Positions 29,301-39,800 of a DNA stretch of 64,000 bases are shown here, one piece after another. The stretch covers positions 67,093 to 131,092 of the forward strand of contig CALQJX020000009.1 of NCBI GenBank assembly GCA_943331005.2, given 5' to 3'. The notes beneath the pieces were generated by a model. It saw only the letters and a program-made list of their open reading frames with translations, was not told the DNA's origin and searched no databases. A program made the translations under genes and the position numbers. The number at the start of each line of letters is the position of its first letter. Position 1 is the first letter of the stretch. Origin of the DNA: Bordetella parapertussis (lineage in GTDB: Bacteria; Bacteroidota; Bacteroidia; Chitinophagales; Chitinophagaceae).

Positions 29301-29604
29301 TGGTAACAACTCAGAGTTTGTCATTCAGATGCTTTCTATCTTCATTACAGATGTGCCGCAAACTATGCTGAAAATAAAAGAAGCCTATAGCGAAGGTGAT
29401 CTGAAAACAGTAAAATACCTGGCACACCGCATTCGTCCGGCGCTTATGAACATGTCTGTAAACAGCATAAGAGAAGAATCTTACCAGCTGGAAAGCCTTG
29501 CAGCCAACGATAAGAAAACAGATGAGATGGAAAGGATCATTGATAAAATGACCAAAGTACTGAATGTGGTTACAGCAAAGCTGAAAGCAGAATACAATAT
29601 ATAA
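26374..29604 (+). CDS. Soluble hybrid histidine kinase (PAS4-HisKA-HATPase-REC-Hpt)
   Basis: This 1076 aa protein begins with a short coiled coil, then four PAS-like domains (about 45-165, 172-290, 310-430 and 435-550). A HisKA domain follows with H581 in the MSHEIRTP box, then HATPase_c with N- and G-boxes (MLSNAIKF, EDTGVGIS, GGTGLGMS), a REC domain with D871 in LMDVQMP, and a C-terminal Hpt domain with H1018 in LAHRIRP. No membrane segment is visible, so it likely senses an intracellular signal through the PAS domains. The internal REC and Hpt make a full phosphorelay that can end on the NtrC-type partner encoded just upstream, and possibly on the stand-alone RECs. The ATG overlaps the stop of the activator gene (TAATG). 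Confidence 0.95.
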   Translation: MGINTLREELEKARLERLAADARIELLKKEMATEDHQKEVMVPALPGFMQMVNSLALIYNNSQDGILLEDENRNILFVNSVFCSIFGIDADPVSLIGTDSIELLRKNLSLLKDPKTYVAKTKRIIKDKEHVVANEVELENGNTFSFDYAPLIYNNIYSGNFWKYIDVTTKKNAEQSLSKQRSFYEKILNNIPGDIAAFSNDHKYLFLNPEAVKNPEMRDWLIGKDDEEYCRHTNKPHKIAETRNKMFALVQKTRQSVEWEEKLSAKDGINEHHLRKLYPILDQNGQLEMVLGYSLNISHNKFIEEQAHKSQKRYKEIFNYSQAWICTHTLNGEILTINPAACKILGYSESEMTGKNIKSFLHQKMQKDFEEEYLQKIRDIGVTEGILTIFSKSGEKVHMLYQNYLLSEPGSEPYIIGFAQDITDRLYAEEALKRSEEKYRKIIENMNLGMMEIDADERIIFTNQQFCAMSGYTSEELYSQKATDLFLENTENRIINEKGWKSQYGIANRYEYKVKTKSGDSKWWLVSTASLHNTDGSLRGAISIHLDITKQKKLEKDLREAMQNAERSSQAKEAFLANMSHEIRTPINAIMGMGKLLSKSNLNKQQLFYLSSIRTASENLLVVINDILDISKIEAGKINIEYIPFDLEQLSRHAIAMLSPKAEEKGLEIVCEIDPNISHSLIGDPYRINQVFINMLSNAIKFTENGYIKFCATLEKAEEKAQQVLITIEDTGVGISEDFLAEIFDKFTQEDETVVRKFGGTGLGMSITKQLMELMDGTIQIESEKNLGTIIKLSFNLKIGTQKILEKKRAVKTDTSNIGNKKILLVEDNELNRLLAYTILTQYGAIVTSADNGLAAIEMVKSETFDIILMDVQMPKMDGVRATQIIRKNHDSNIPIIALTANALKGKREEYISAGMNDYIAKPYNEEKMIAVIANWLHKTEKGTPPPESFKEEPVVETKSDKDGPLYDIKKLMLKCGNNSEFVIQMLSIFITDVPQTMLKIKEAYSEGDLKTVKYLAHRIRPALMNMSVNSIREESYQLESLAANDKKTDEMERIIDKMTKVLNVVTAKLKAEYNI

Positions 29605-29633
29605 AACTTACCATATACGATAGCAGCACTGTG

Positions 29634-30878
29634 TTATTCGTAACGCAATGCTACTATCGGATCCAGTTTAGATGCCTTTATTGCCGGATAGATACCGGAT
29701 ATCACCCCCACTACTGCACAGAGGCTCACCCCCATAGCTATCCACAACCAGGGAATTATAAAACCTGTATTGAAGAACAGCCCTACAATATTACCAAGTA
29801 ACATACCCATAATAACACCGGTAGCACCACCCAGCAAGCTAATAAGTACAGACTCTGTAAGGAACTGCTGCTTGATGGTAGATGATCTGGCACCCATCGC
29901 TTTGCTGATACCGATCTCTCTGGTTCGCTCGGCAACAGATACCAGCATTATGTTCATAAGTCCTATTACAGACCCGAGCAATGTAATGATACCGATAAAT
30001 ATTGCTGCGATCCTTATATAGATGATGCTGTCCATCACTATCTCTACCAGATCATTGTTCTGAGATATAGTGAAGTTGTTTTCTGTACCCAGTACCTGTT
30101 TGCGCACCACCCTGAATAGACCTTCGGCTTCTTCGGCTGCGAGGTCTTTCTTATTCACATCTGTTACCTTCACACTCAGCAGATAGGAATTATCACCACC
30201 AAAGAGCCCCCTGGCAGTATTGAGCGGAATAAGTACCTGATTGTCGGCATCCATTACCATACTGCCCCCTTTAGATTCCATTACGCCAACCACTCTGCAT
30301 TTCACATCTCCCACAGATACGATCTCGTTTGTGGCACTGTTCAGTTTGTTCCTGAAAAGCTTTTTTGCTACTCCGTTTCCCAGCAAACATACATATCCAC
30401 CAGATTGCACTTCTGTAGTTGAGAAGTTTCGGCCGGCCTCCAGCTTGGTATCAGAAACTAACAGATAGGCTTCATCCACCCCATTCACCCTTACATTCGG
30501 ATTGGTTTTATATGACCTGTAGTGAACTGTAGCTACACTGGTACCATTTACAGAGAGTCCCACAAGAGCCGGAAAACGAAAACGCTCTTTAAAAGCCTTA
30601 GCTTCTTCATAGGTAATACTCTTCCCCTCCACCACGGTCACATTCATTCCCCCACCTCTGTGCTTTTTCTTCTTCAGCACATCACTGGTTATCTGAAAAG
30701 AATTGACCCCCATACTACTGAAGTTGGTATACACACTCTCCTTCATCACTTCTATAGCGGTGAGTATACCTACCAATGCCATAATGCCCAGGCCTATGAT
30801 AGCTATGGTCAGCGACGACCGTAACTTGTTGGTACGTATAGCTCTGAAAGCAAGAACGACATTAAAAAAGAGTTGCAT
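29634..30878 (-). CDS. MacB/FtsX-type ABC transporter permease
   Basis: This 414 aa membrane protein has an N-terminal segment (about 18-42), a periplasmic MacB-like core, and three C-terminal membrane segments (about 285-310, 335-365 and 375-400) with the FtsX motif region (ERTREIGISKAMGAR). Such permeases work with an ATPase of the LolD/MacB type, which is not in the window. It begins 15 nt after the T9SS protein gene and is likely co-transcribed with it. It converges with the kinase gene, with only 29 nt between them and no clear terminator. Confidence 0.9.
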   Translation of the reverse strand: MQLFFNVVLAFRAIRTNKLRSSLTIAIIGLGIMALVGILTAIEVMKESVYTNFSSMGVNSFQITSDVLKKKKHRGGGMNVTVVEGKSITYEEAKAFKERFRFPALVGLSVNGTSVATVHYRSYKTNPNVRVNGVDEAYLLVSDTKLEAGRNFSTTEVQSGGYVCLLGNGVAKKLFRNKLNSATNEIVSVGDVKCRVVGVMESKGGSMVMDADNQVLIPLNTARGLFGGDNSYLLSVKVTDVNKKDLAAEEAEGLFRVVRKQVLGTENNFTISQNNDLVEIVMDSIIYIRIAAIFIGIITLLGSVIGLMNIMLVSVAERTREIGISKAMGARSSTIKQQFLTESVLISLLGGATGVIMGMLLGNIVGLFFNTGFIIPWLWIAMGVSLCAVVGVISGIYPAIKASKLDPIVALRYE

Positions 30879-30893
30879 TTAGCTGGTTGAGGG

Positions 30894-32768
30894 TTATTGG
30901 CGTATCAGTTTGTGTACCGGTATCTGCGTACCATCGGCACCTATTGCCTGAAGGAAGTAAGTACCGGGTGCAAGTGGCGCAATGTTGAATTGAATAATAT
31001 TCCTTCCTTTTTTACATTGTGCATCCAGCACCTTATCTACTACCTTGCCGGCCATATCATAGATCACAAAACTGAACGATTGTTCTGCTGCAACCGAAAA
31101 TTCGTAGTTCACAAATTCAAGCGATGGAACCGGGAATACTTTAGCAGACACATTTGATGTTTCTGCCTGTGTAGCTGCATTGGAATAGTAGGGAGAAGCC
31201 AACCTGGCCATATAGTTGCCATACCTGGCATCTTTGCGACCGAATATACCTTCTACCCACACAGCACCAGGAGCATCCCAGTCGGGCTGCGAGCCACTAT
31301 AGTCACCCCAGCGCTGCTGCTTATCCGTGAGCATGCTGATGCTCTTCTCTCCGGTTTTGATGACCAGCATATCTGAGTGGTCTGTTCCATCAAAGAATAC
31401 TGCACCATAACCCGGGAAAGTCTTGCGACCCGAAAATTCGTAGGATATTATTGACTGATTTGTTCCGCCAGCATCGCCGGTATAGGAAATATTAGGGTAG
31501 CCAAAATCCAGCGTATCGTTACTGATAAGGCTGGCATGTACCGCAGGAGTAGTGTGGATATTACTGATAACACCATGATAAATAGATGATGCACCATTTG
31601 CGGCATTAGAACTGGTACTTACAAACTGTATCTCATTACCCTTAATAAAACCACCCAGCACACGTCCGTCATTAGTAGCCAGTGTCTTGGCTGTATCAGG
31701 TTGCTTAGCATCCGGAGGAACACCATATGGCAGGTTAGAAATAAGTGGTTTTACAGTAAGTGCAGTATCTGCAGCTGTCATGCCGCCGGGTATCCTTACC
31801 AGAAAAATGGAATCGTTCGACATATCGAAATTGCGGTTTGATAGGAAATACTGCTCAGGCCCTGCCAATGCAGAACCGGGATTCAATGGATGCAGACAAC
31901 GTATGTTTTTACCTTTGTAATTAATATCGTCCCAAATGCGGTAAGTTAGTGCTGTGTCGCCATTGTAACCATCAGCCTTCTTGATCTGATAAATGAGCGT
32001 TTGCTTAAAGCCTGCCTGCCAGCTCTGGTTGTACCTTATTTTATTACCGGTCAGGAAAAACTCATCCTTGGTTATAGAAATTGCCGGATAATCGAACCAG
32101 GTAGTATCATTGGTATAATCGCCATAGAACTTATAGAAATTCCATGCACCGGTCGGATCATTGGTTTTAGAGAAAGCAATTACTATCCAGTTGTTCTGAT
32201 TGATACTATTCAGCATTACACAGATGAACCTATCCGCAACCGGATCATAAACTACTTTAGGATCGAAACGATAATGTGTATTGGAACCTACCGAATTATT
32301 CAGCCCCACCGCCGAACTGAAAGACAACAATCCCTTCTTGGTAAGATAGTTACCACTAGTAGCATCATGAACAGTAATGAACGAATTCATGACAGATATG
32401 GCCTTATTACCGTTGCTCACCGCACAATAGTTATCGGGCGGAATGCCGGACAAAGAATCTGCAATGAAGCCGATGGTCATTACCGGGGCAGGTACTGCGG
32501 TAGTTTTCTTAGCTTTTGCAGGCGATTCTTTACGGGGAAATTGTTTTTCCACCTGCAGTTTTATTTCGCGTAGTTGTTTCTTATCGAAATTATGTTCTAC
32601 ATCCGGCGCCTCTACATTGAAAACAGCAGCGTTATACTTATCATCTGCATCTATAAGAGTAGCCGTACCCGCCTTGGGTGCAGTATACTGCCTCACTTTA
32701 GCCTCTTGCGCACCTACAGAAAGGTGTGCACACAAAAACAATGCAGTAATGACCGTTTTGTTTCGCAT
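30894..32768 (-). CDS. T9SS-exported protein of unknown function
   Basis: This 625 aa protein has a signal peptide (MRNKTVITALFLCAHLSVGA, cleaved before QEAK) and a long beta-rich body with repeated aromatic strands (for example YDPVADRFICVML and WNFYKFYGDY) that may form a propeller. It ends in a T9SS type A sorting domain (FPVPSLEFVNYEF to the end). The frame extends upstream to 32813, but that part lies in the atpG terminator hairpin, so the ATG at 32768 in front of the signal peptide is preferred. I do not recognise the central domain. It is followed after 15 nt by the MacB/FtsX-type permease. Confidence 0.85.
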   Translation of the reverse strand: MRNKTVITALFLCAHLSVGAQEAKVRQYTAPKAGTATLIDADDKYNAAVFNVEAPDVEHNFDKKQLREIKLQVEKQFPRKESPAKAKKTTAVPAPVMTIGFIADSLSGIPPDNYCAVSNGNKAISVMNSFITVHDATSGNYLTKKGLLSFSSAVGLNNSVGSNTHYRFDPKVVYDPVADRFICVMLNSINQNNWIVIAFSKTNDPTGAWNFYKFYGDYTNDTTWFDYPAISITKDEFFLTGNKIRYNQSWQAGFKQTLIYQIKKADGYNGDTALTYRIWDDINYKGKNIRCLHPLNPGSALAGPEQYFLSNRNFDMSNDSIFLVRIPGGMTAADTALTVKPLISNLPYGVPPDAKQPDTAKTLATNDGRVLGGFIKGNEIQFVSTSSNAANGASSIYHGVISNIHTTPAVHASLISNDTLDFGYPNISYTGDAGGTNQSIISYEFSGRKTFPGYGAVFFDGTDHSDMLVIKTGEKSISMLTDKQQRWGDYSGSQPDWDAPGAVWVEGIFGRKDARYGNYMARLASPYYSNAATQAETSNVSAKVFPVPSLEFVNYEFSVAAEQSFSFVIYDMAGKVVDKVLDAQCKKGRNIIQFNIAPLAPGTYFLQAIGADGTQIPVHKLIRQ

Positions 32769-32793
32769 AAAAAAGTTTTTATAAAAATAAGAA

Positions 32794-32822
32794 AACATCT
32801 TCACGGAAGCCATGAAGATGTT
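32794..32822 (-). terminator. Terminator downstream of atpG
   Basis: A perfect 10-bp stem (AACATCTTCA, 32794-32803, with 32813-32822) and a 9-nt loop are followed on the minus strand by TTCTTATTTTT. It lies just past the atpG stop codon. Confidence 0.75.
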
Positions 32823-32845
32823 CAGTTTCTTTTCAGTAATTGATA

Positions 32846-33727
32846 TTAACCCTGAAGCGCTGCTGCACCACTTACGATCTCTGTAAGTTCTGTAGTGATA
32901 GCTGCCTGACGAGCACGGTTGTAGCTGATCTTCAGCGACTTCAGCAATTCGTTGGCGTTTTCGCTTGCTTTATCCATTGCGGTCATACGGGCACCATGCT
33001 CAGAAGCGTTGGCATCAAGCACTGCTTTGTATACCTGTGTGTTCAGGATCTTTGGCATCAGTTCCTGTAGCAACACCTCCCTCGATGGTTCGAAAATGAA
33101 TTCTGTATTCATGCTTCCACCTTCCTTTTCGGTCTTTGGTATTGGCAGATACTGCTCAGAAACAAAGTTCTGTGTAGCAGCATTTTTAAACTGGCTGTAA
33201 ACGATCTCTATACGATCATATTCTTTGTTGAGGAATGCCTGCTGTGCATGAACTGCAGCACGACGAACATTCTCGAAAGCAAGATCTGAGAAAATATCCC
33301 AATAAGCATCAACAAGCCTGAAACCATTGCGCTGGAAGAATTCGTAACCTTTTTTGCCAATTGGCAGTATGGTCACATTTCCCTTTGCATATTGCGCAGC
33401 GTATTTCTCGGCTATTATGGTACGGGTAAGTTTGATAACGTTGGCATTGTAAGCACCGCACAAGCCCCTGTCGCTGGTAACAGCTATGAAGAGTATACGC
33501 TCTGCAGGACGCTCTTCAGCCAATGGCAGACTAACCTCGCTGGACGAAGCGCTGACAATATTGCTCAACATTTCCTGCAGCTTCTTTGAATACGGACGCA
33601 TCTGGATAATTGCATCCTGCGCACGACGCAGCTTAGCCGCACTCACCATTTTCATTGCTTTGGTGATCTGCTGGGTAGATGTTACCGATTTTATTCTATT
33701 GCGGACTTCTTTAAGTTGGCCTGACAT
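32846..33727 (-). CDS. atpG: ATP synthase F1 subunit gamma
   Basis: This 293 aa protein is the central rotor shaft subunit of F-type ATP synthase. The N-terminal helix is typical (IKSVTSTQQITKAMKMVSAAKLRRAQ), as are the GLCGAYN motif and the C-terminal helix (ASENANELLKSLKISYNRARQAAITTE). The length is normal for the family. The other ATP synthase genes are not next to it: the upstream neighbour on the same strand is a giant adhesin gene, and a promoter and terminator flank atpG, so it is expressed as a single gene here. Confidence 0.97.
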   Translation of the reverse strand: MSGQLKEVRNRIKSVTSTQQITKAMKMVSAAKLRRAQDAIIQMRPYSKKLQEMLSNIVSASSSEVSLPLAEERPAERILFIAVTSDRGLCGAYNANVIKLTRTIIAEKYAAQYAKGNVTILPIGKKGYEFFQRNGFRLVDAYWDIFSDLAFENVRRAAVHAQQAFLNKEYDRIEIVYSQFKNAATQNFVSEQYLPIPKTEKEGGSMNTEFIFEPSREVLLQELMPKILNTQVYKAVLDANASEHGARMTAMDKASENANELLKSLKISYNRARQAAITTELTEIVSGAAALQG

Positions 33728-33764
33728 ATAATTAAATAACGATATAGATAGTATAAAACTGGTG

Positions 33765-33772
33765 CAAAACTA
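33765..33772 (-). promoter_or_regulatory. Likely -7 element of the atpG promoter
   Basis: The minus strand reads TAGTTTTGC, a match to TAnnTTTGC, 38 nt upstream of the ATG. No clear TTG was found at -33, so the call rests on the -7 element alone. Confidence 0.5.
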
Positions 33773-33878
33773 CCGATTTTTTTATTGTAACCGTAAAGTA
33801 TTTGAAAGAGTTTCTTGCGGTTTCCACATAGCTGTTAACATTATAGCCCTGCAACCCACTTCCCCAATCACCAAACTG

Positions 33879-36800
33879 CTACTTTCTCACTACAAAATGG
33901 AACATATTCGCTTCATCTCCCATACCTAAGGAAAGTACATACATGCCATTTGCTAATTTATGATCTAGCTGAATATACTTTTCAGTTTCTCCCCTCCTCA
34001 ACTGCACTTCTTCCATATACACAACCTGACCAAGGACATTATAGACAACTATTGTTGCAGCGCCACCATTTACAGGTAACCCTTTTAGCATGAATGCACC
34101 TTCATTAGGATTGGGCAACAACTGCACACTACGCTTTTTCAAATCTGCATTATGTACCCCTACATTATTTACGGTCATTACCTCCCCGGCAACTGTGGTA
34201 ACCCCACCGCAAAGCCCGCTGCTGGTCACAGCACACTTTACCGTATCAGAATTGGTAAAAGAACTCCATGTAAAAGTAGCGTTCGTTGCACCAGCGATAG
34301 TTACATTGTTGATCTTCCATTGATAAGATGGCGTAGCACCGGCATTGGTAACAACCGCAGTAAAAGTAACTTCCTCACCACTGGCTATGACCAGACCCGG
34401 AACCGCATTGATAGTAACAGCCGGTGTGGCATAGGGTAACACCTTCATATTTATTGCATTGCTCAACACAGTATCTGCTGTGCGGCAACGGGAATTGGCG
34501 GCCATTTTACACAATACCACATCCCCGTCAGCAGGAATATAGGCATAAGTAGCACCAGTAGTCGCAGGCAACCCATTATTCAGCCATATATAATAAGGTG
34601 CAGCGCCTCCATTCACTTCTGTTGCAGTAAAAGAAACAGCAGTAAGCGCACAAACAGTATCGTTTGGCAATACAGCAGCAGTAACAGCTGGCACAACCAG
34701 AGGTAATACGGTCATTGTGAGATTGCTGGTGGCAGTATTGGGCACAGCACATGAAGCACTGCTGGTGAGTTTGCAAGTAATGATGTCGCCATTAGCTGGT
34801 GAATAGGAATAGGATGTAGCACCGCTAACAGGTATTCCATTTACCCACCACTGATAGGTGGGGGCACTACCACCCAAATAAGCACTAGGGGTAAATAACA
34901 CAGCTGATCCGTTACATACTGTATCTCCGGCCAAAGAGTTGATACTCACTGCCGCAGGAGCAAGAGCTACCGAAGAAACAATAGCTGTAGACAACATGAA
35001 CCTGGCACACCCCGAAGCAGAGTTAACAGCATAAACCGAGTAAGTACCATTGGTGGTCTGCAGCCCGAAATTGAGCGAACTGCCTGTACCTGTCAAAGAA
35101 CCTACTGCAACAGAACCATTATATAACCAATAAACAAAACCGGATGCAGAACCATTAAGCCCCACTGGCACACCTGCACCGCCTGTACAGAAAGTACCGC
35201 CACCGGTTACCAGATAGGTGGCAGGCAACTGGTTTACAGTAACCGTTTTAGTGGCCACACAACCTGTAGGCAGGAAGTAAGAAATGACAGCCACACCAGG
35301 AGCAACACCATAAACAGCCCCTGTAAGTGGCGTAACTGTTGCCACACTGAGTGTACTGCTGCTCCATACACCACCTGTCACCCCGTTGGAGTATGTAACC
35401 GTGTCTGCTGAACAGACTACGTTGCTGCCCACTATAGGCAGCAAAGGATCTACAGTTACTGTACTTATAGCATAACAACCGGTAACCAAAGTATACGTAA
35501 TGATAGCGCTGCCACCTGAAATTCCGGTAACATCGCCCGATGAAGATACTGCGGCAATAACTGGTGCGCTTGAGCTCCATGTACCTCCTGCTGTAGCTGA
35601 TGACAGCAATGTAGATGCACCCTGACAAATGTGTGCAGCTCCGCTGATAGCAGCCGGCGGAGGGTAAACTGATATAAATGAAACTGTACGACAACCAGTA
35701 GGCAATGTGTACGTAATGTTGACTGTACCCAACGATACACCTGTAACAATCCCGGTACTAGCATTGATGGTAGCAACAGACACATCTGAACTTGTCCATA
35801 AACCACCAGGCATAGCATTAGACATTGCAGTAGTATTGGACATACAGGCTATTGGCGAACCTGTAATTGCAGGAGGATTTGGATTGACCGTAAATATTCT
35901 GGTAGCTGCACAACCCGAGGGCAGCACATAACTTATAGTTGTTGTTCCAACCGAAAGAGAACTAACAGCTCCGCTGGTAAAACCGACAGAGGCAACAGAT
36001 GGTGCTGATGAGACCCACGTACCGCCAGCGGTAGCACAGCTCAGCGTACTGTTTGCACCCAGACAAACTGCTGCCACACCTGTTACCGCTGCCGGGGCAG
36101 GCTGTACCAGTATAACTGCAGTAGTAAGGCAACCGGTAGGCATGGTATATGTAATAACCGACAAACCTGCAGATAAGCCTGAAACTGTACCCGTTGTTGC
36201 ATCTACAGTTACTATAGAGGTGTAGGTGCTGCTCCATGAGCCGCCAGCCATAGCATTGCTGAGCGTTACCGAACTGCCCGGACAAATATTGGCGATGCCG
36301 GTTATAGATGGCGGAACAGGATTCACTGTAACTATGAATGTAGCACGACAGCCGGTAGCCAGTGTATAGGACATGGCAACAGTACCTGCAGCAATACCAT
36401 TCACTACTCCTGAACTACTTATAGTAGCTATAGTAGAAGAACCTGAGGTCCATGTGCCGGACGGGGTAACATCGGCAAGAGTAATAGATAATCCTGCACA
36501 AACCTGTGATGGACCTGTAATGGCAGCCGGAGATGGATTAACTGTAATAGCTACAGACCTGAAACAACCTGTAGCCAGAGAGTAACTGATATTTGTTACG
36601 CCAGCCGACATGCCTGTTACCGATCCGGTAACAGCGTCAACGGTGGCTATAGAAGTTACATCGCTGATCCATACACCAGAAGGTGTAGCATCAGTCAGCG
36701 ATACCGACTGTCCGGTACACACCACGCCCGGTCCGGCAATAACTGCAGGCAGTGGATTGACAGTAACCGGTACAAAAACATAACAACCTGTAGGTAGCGT

Positions 36801-39800
36801 GTAAGTAATATTTGCCACACCGGCCGACACACCACTTACATTACCTGCAGCAGTAACTGTAGCAACAGAAGCAGCGCTACTGCTCCATGCGCCACCGGCA
36901 CTTGCCGATGCCAGCGACAAAACAGATCCCTGACAAATAGTAGAGCCACCCACAATTGCAGATGGCAGCGGATCAACTGTAACTACCATAGTTACATAAC
37001 AACCCGACACTATAGTATAGCTCACGGTAGCTGTTCCTGCAGAAACACCGGAGACCACTCCGGTTGCCACATCAATGGTAAGTATTGAAGCATCGCTGCC
37101 AGACCATGAACCTCCGCCGGTAGCATTGACCAATGTATTGGTGGCGCCAACACATACCCTGGGCACGCCCGATATTGCAGATGGCAGCGGGTATACTGAT
37201 ACAGATACTGTACGCACACAACCCGTGGGTAATGAATAAGTAACAACAGCAACACCGGGGTTCACACCGGTAGCTACACCCGAAGCAGCATCAACAGTAA
37301 CATAAGGATCTGCACTACTCCAGGTACCACCGGAAGTAGTACTGGAAAAATTAATTGAGCTGCCGACACAAACTGAAGTTGGGCCTGAAACTGAACCCGG
37401 AAGTGAATTGACCGTAACTACAGCTGAAGCGTAGCAACCTGTTCCCAGCATGTATGTAATGGTCGTTGTTCCTGGCGTCACACCATTCACTACCCCTGTA
37501 GCGGCACCAATAGTTGCAATAGTTGCAGTAGCTACACTCCAGGTGCCACCGGAAATACTATTTGAAAGAACTGAAGACAGCCCTTCGCACACCTGCAACG
37601 AACCAGTTATTGCCGATGGCAGCACATTTACCGTTACAGTCAATGTTCTGTAACAACCGGTGGGCAAAATGTAACTGATCACTGCTATACCTGCATTCAC
37701 TCCGGCAACTACACCTGTCAAAGAGCCTACGGTAGCTATTGTACTGCTACTACTCACCCATGTCCCACCGGCAGTGGCATCACTAAGCGTAGAAGAACCA
37801 TACAAACATATACCGGCAGTACCGGTAATATTTGACGGCTGAGGATTTACTGTAACAGGTAATGTAACAAAACAGCCAGTAGGCAGTATATAAGATATAA
37901 TAGCAGTACCTGTTGCTACACCTGTTATATTACCGGTAGTAATAGCTGTTGTAACAATACTGAGATTGCTGCTGGCCCATATTCCTCCCGAAACCGGATT
38001 ACTGTATATAGAAACTGTACCTGTACATAAATTGGGAGCGCCTGAAATGGCAGCTAACGGATTTACGGTAACAACTTTCGTAGCCACACAACCTGTAGCC
38101 AGTTCGTAACTTATAGTAGTAGTACCTGCAGTAATTGCTGTAACTACTCCTGCGACGTCAATAGTAGCAATACTTGTATTGCTGCTGCTCCACGAGCCAC
38201 CCGGTGTAGCATCTGTGAGTGTAATACTCTGACCGGCACAAACATTACCCGGACCTGCAACAGGAGATAACGGATAAATAGTAACCAGTTTTGTGGCCAC
38301 ACAACCACCACTATACGAATAAGAAATAACTGCAGCACCGGCCGCAAGTCCGCTCACAACACCAGTGGCACCACCCACACTGGCTACCAGCACATTACCA
38401 CTGGTCCATGTACCACCGGTAGCCGCATTGGCCATTGTTACAGACTGCCCTACACACACACTGTTACTACCCGTAACAGGAGACAATGATGTTATGGTGA
38501 CAAGCGTTGCAGCAGTACAACCTGTAGGCAAAGTATAGGTAATAGTAGCAGAGCCAGGTGTTATACCCGTTACTACGCCACTACCTATAAGTACAGATGC
38601 AATGCTATAGTTGCTGCTGCTCCATGTACCGCCCGCAATAGCATTGGTAAGTGTTGTAAAATATCCTGCACAGGTGTTGGCTGTACCTGTATTGGGGGCA
38701 ACGGGATTTACAGTAATTATTGCGCTGGCAATACAACCGGCACCTATTGTATGAGTAACAGTTGCGGTGCCTGCAGCAATACCTGTCACTGCTCCTGTAC
38801 CTGAATTAATTGTAGCTACAGATGGATTAGAAATTGTCCAAGACCCGCCCGCAGTTGCACTAAACAAAGGCTGAACAGTTCCTTCACAAATATTGAGAGA
38901 ACCGGTTATTGCAGCAGGTAGCGGAAAAACAGTAACCACCGTAGATGTGGCACAGCCTGCTCCTAATAAGTATGATATAGTTGTAGTACCTGCTGCTACT
39001 CCTGTCACTACGCCAGTTGCTGCAGCTACAGTAGCTACTGCAATATCTGTCGAGCTCCATAAACCACCCGGTATCAGATCAGAAAGGGTTGTATTCAGTC
39101 CGGCGCAAACCGTATTCACTCCGGCAATAGCTACCGGCATAGGATTCACACTTACGGGCTTAGTAGCATAGCAACCTGTAGGCAGAGTATACGATATAGT
39201 AATACTTCCTGTTGTTACTCCATACACTACGCCCGAAGCGGCACCAACAGTTCCCACAGGCAGGAAGGAAGAACTCCATGTACCACCGCTGGTAGCACTT
39301 GCCAATGTAGTAGTAAGTCCAATACAAGTACTTGGTAATCCTGTTATTGCAGCAGGCAAAGGATCTACTGTCACAACTCTTGTTGTAAGACAACCGGCAC
39401 CAATAGTATAAGTGATTCCAGCAGTACCTGCAGATACACCAGTCACAATACCTGTAGCAGATCCTATGGTTGCTACAGATGCACTGCCTGAGCTCCATGT
39501 ACCACCTGCCGAAGCAGGATCAGTCAGAGTTATCGGGCTACCGGCACATACAGTTCCCGGCCCCGATACGGCAGACGCACTGGCGCTTACAGTAACCACC
39601 GCTTGTGCCAGGCATCCGGTGCTGAATGAATAGGAAACGATTGAAGTACCTGCACCCACACCGGCTACCAGTCCTGTTACTGCATCTACGCCAGCTATTG
39701 CTGTGTTGCCGCTTGTCCATGTACCGCCTGTAGGCGCACTGGATAATGCTGTTGTAAAACCAACACAGGCACTTGGCACACCTGTTATTGCAGAAGGCAT

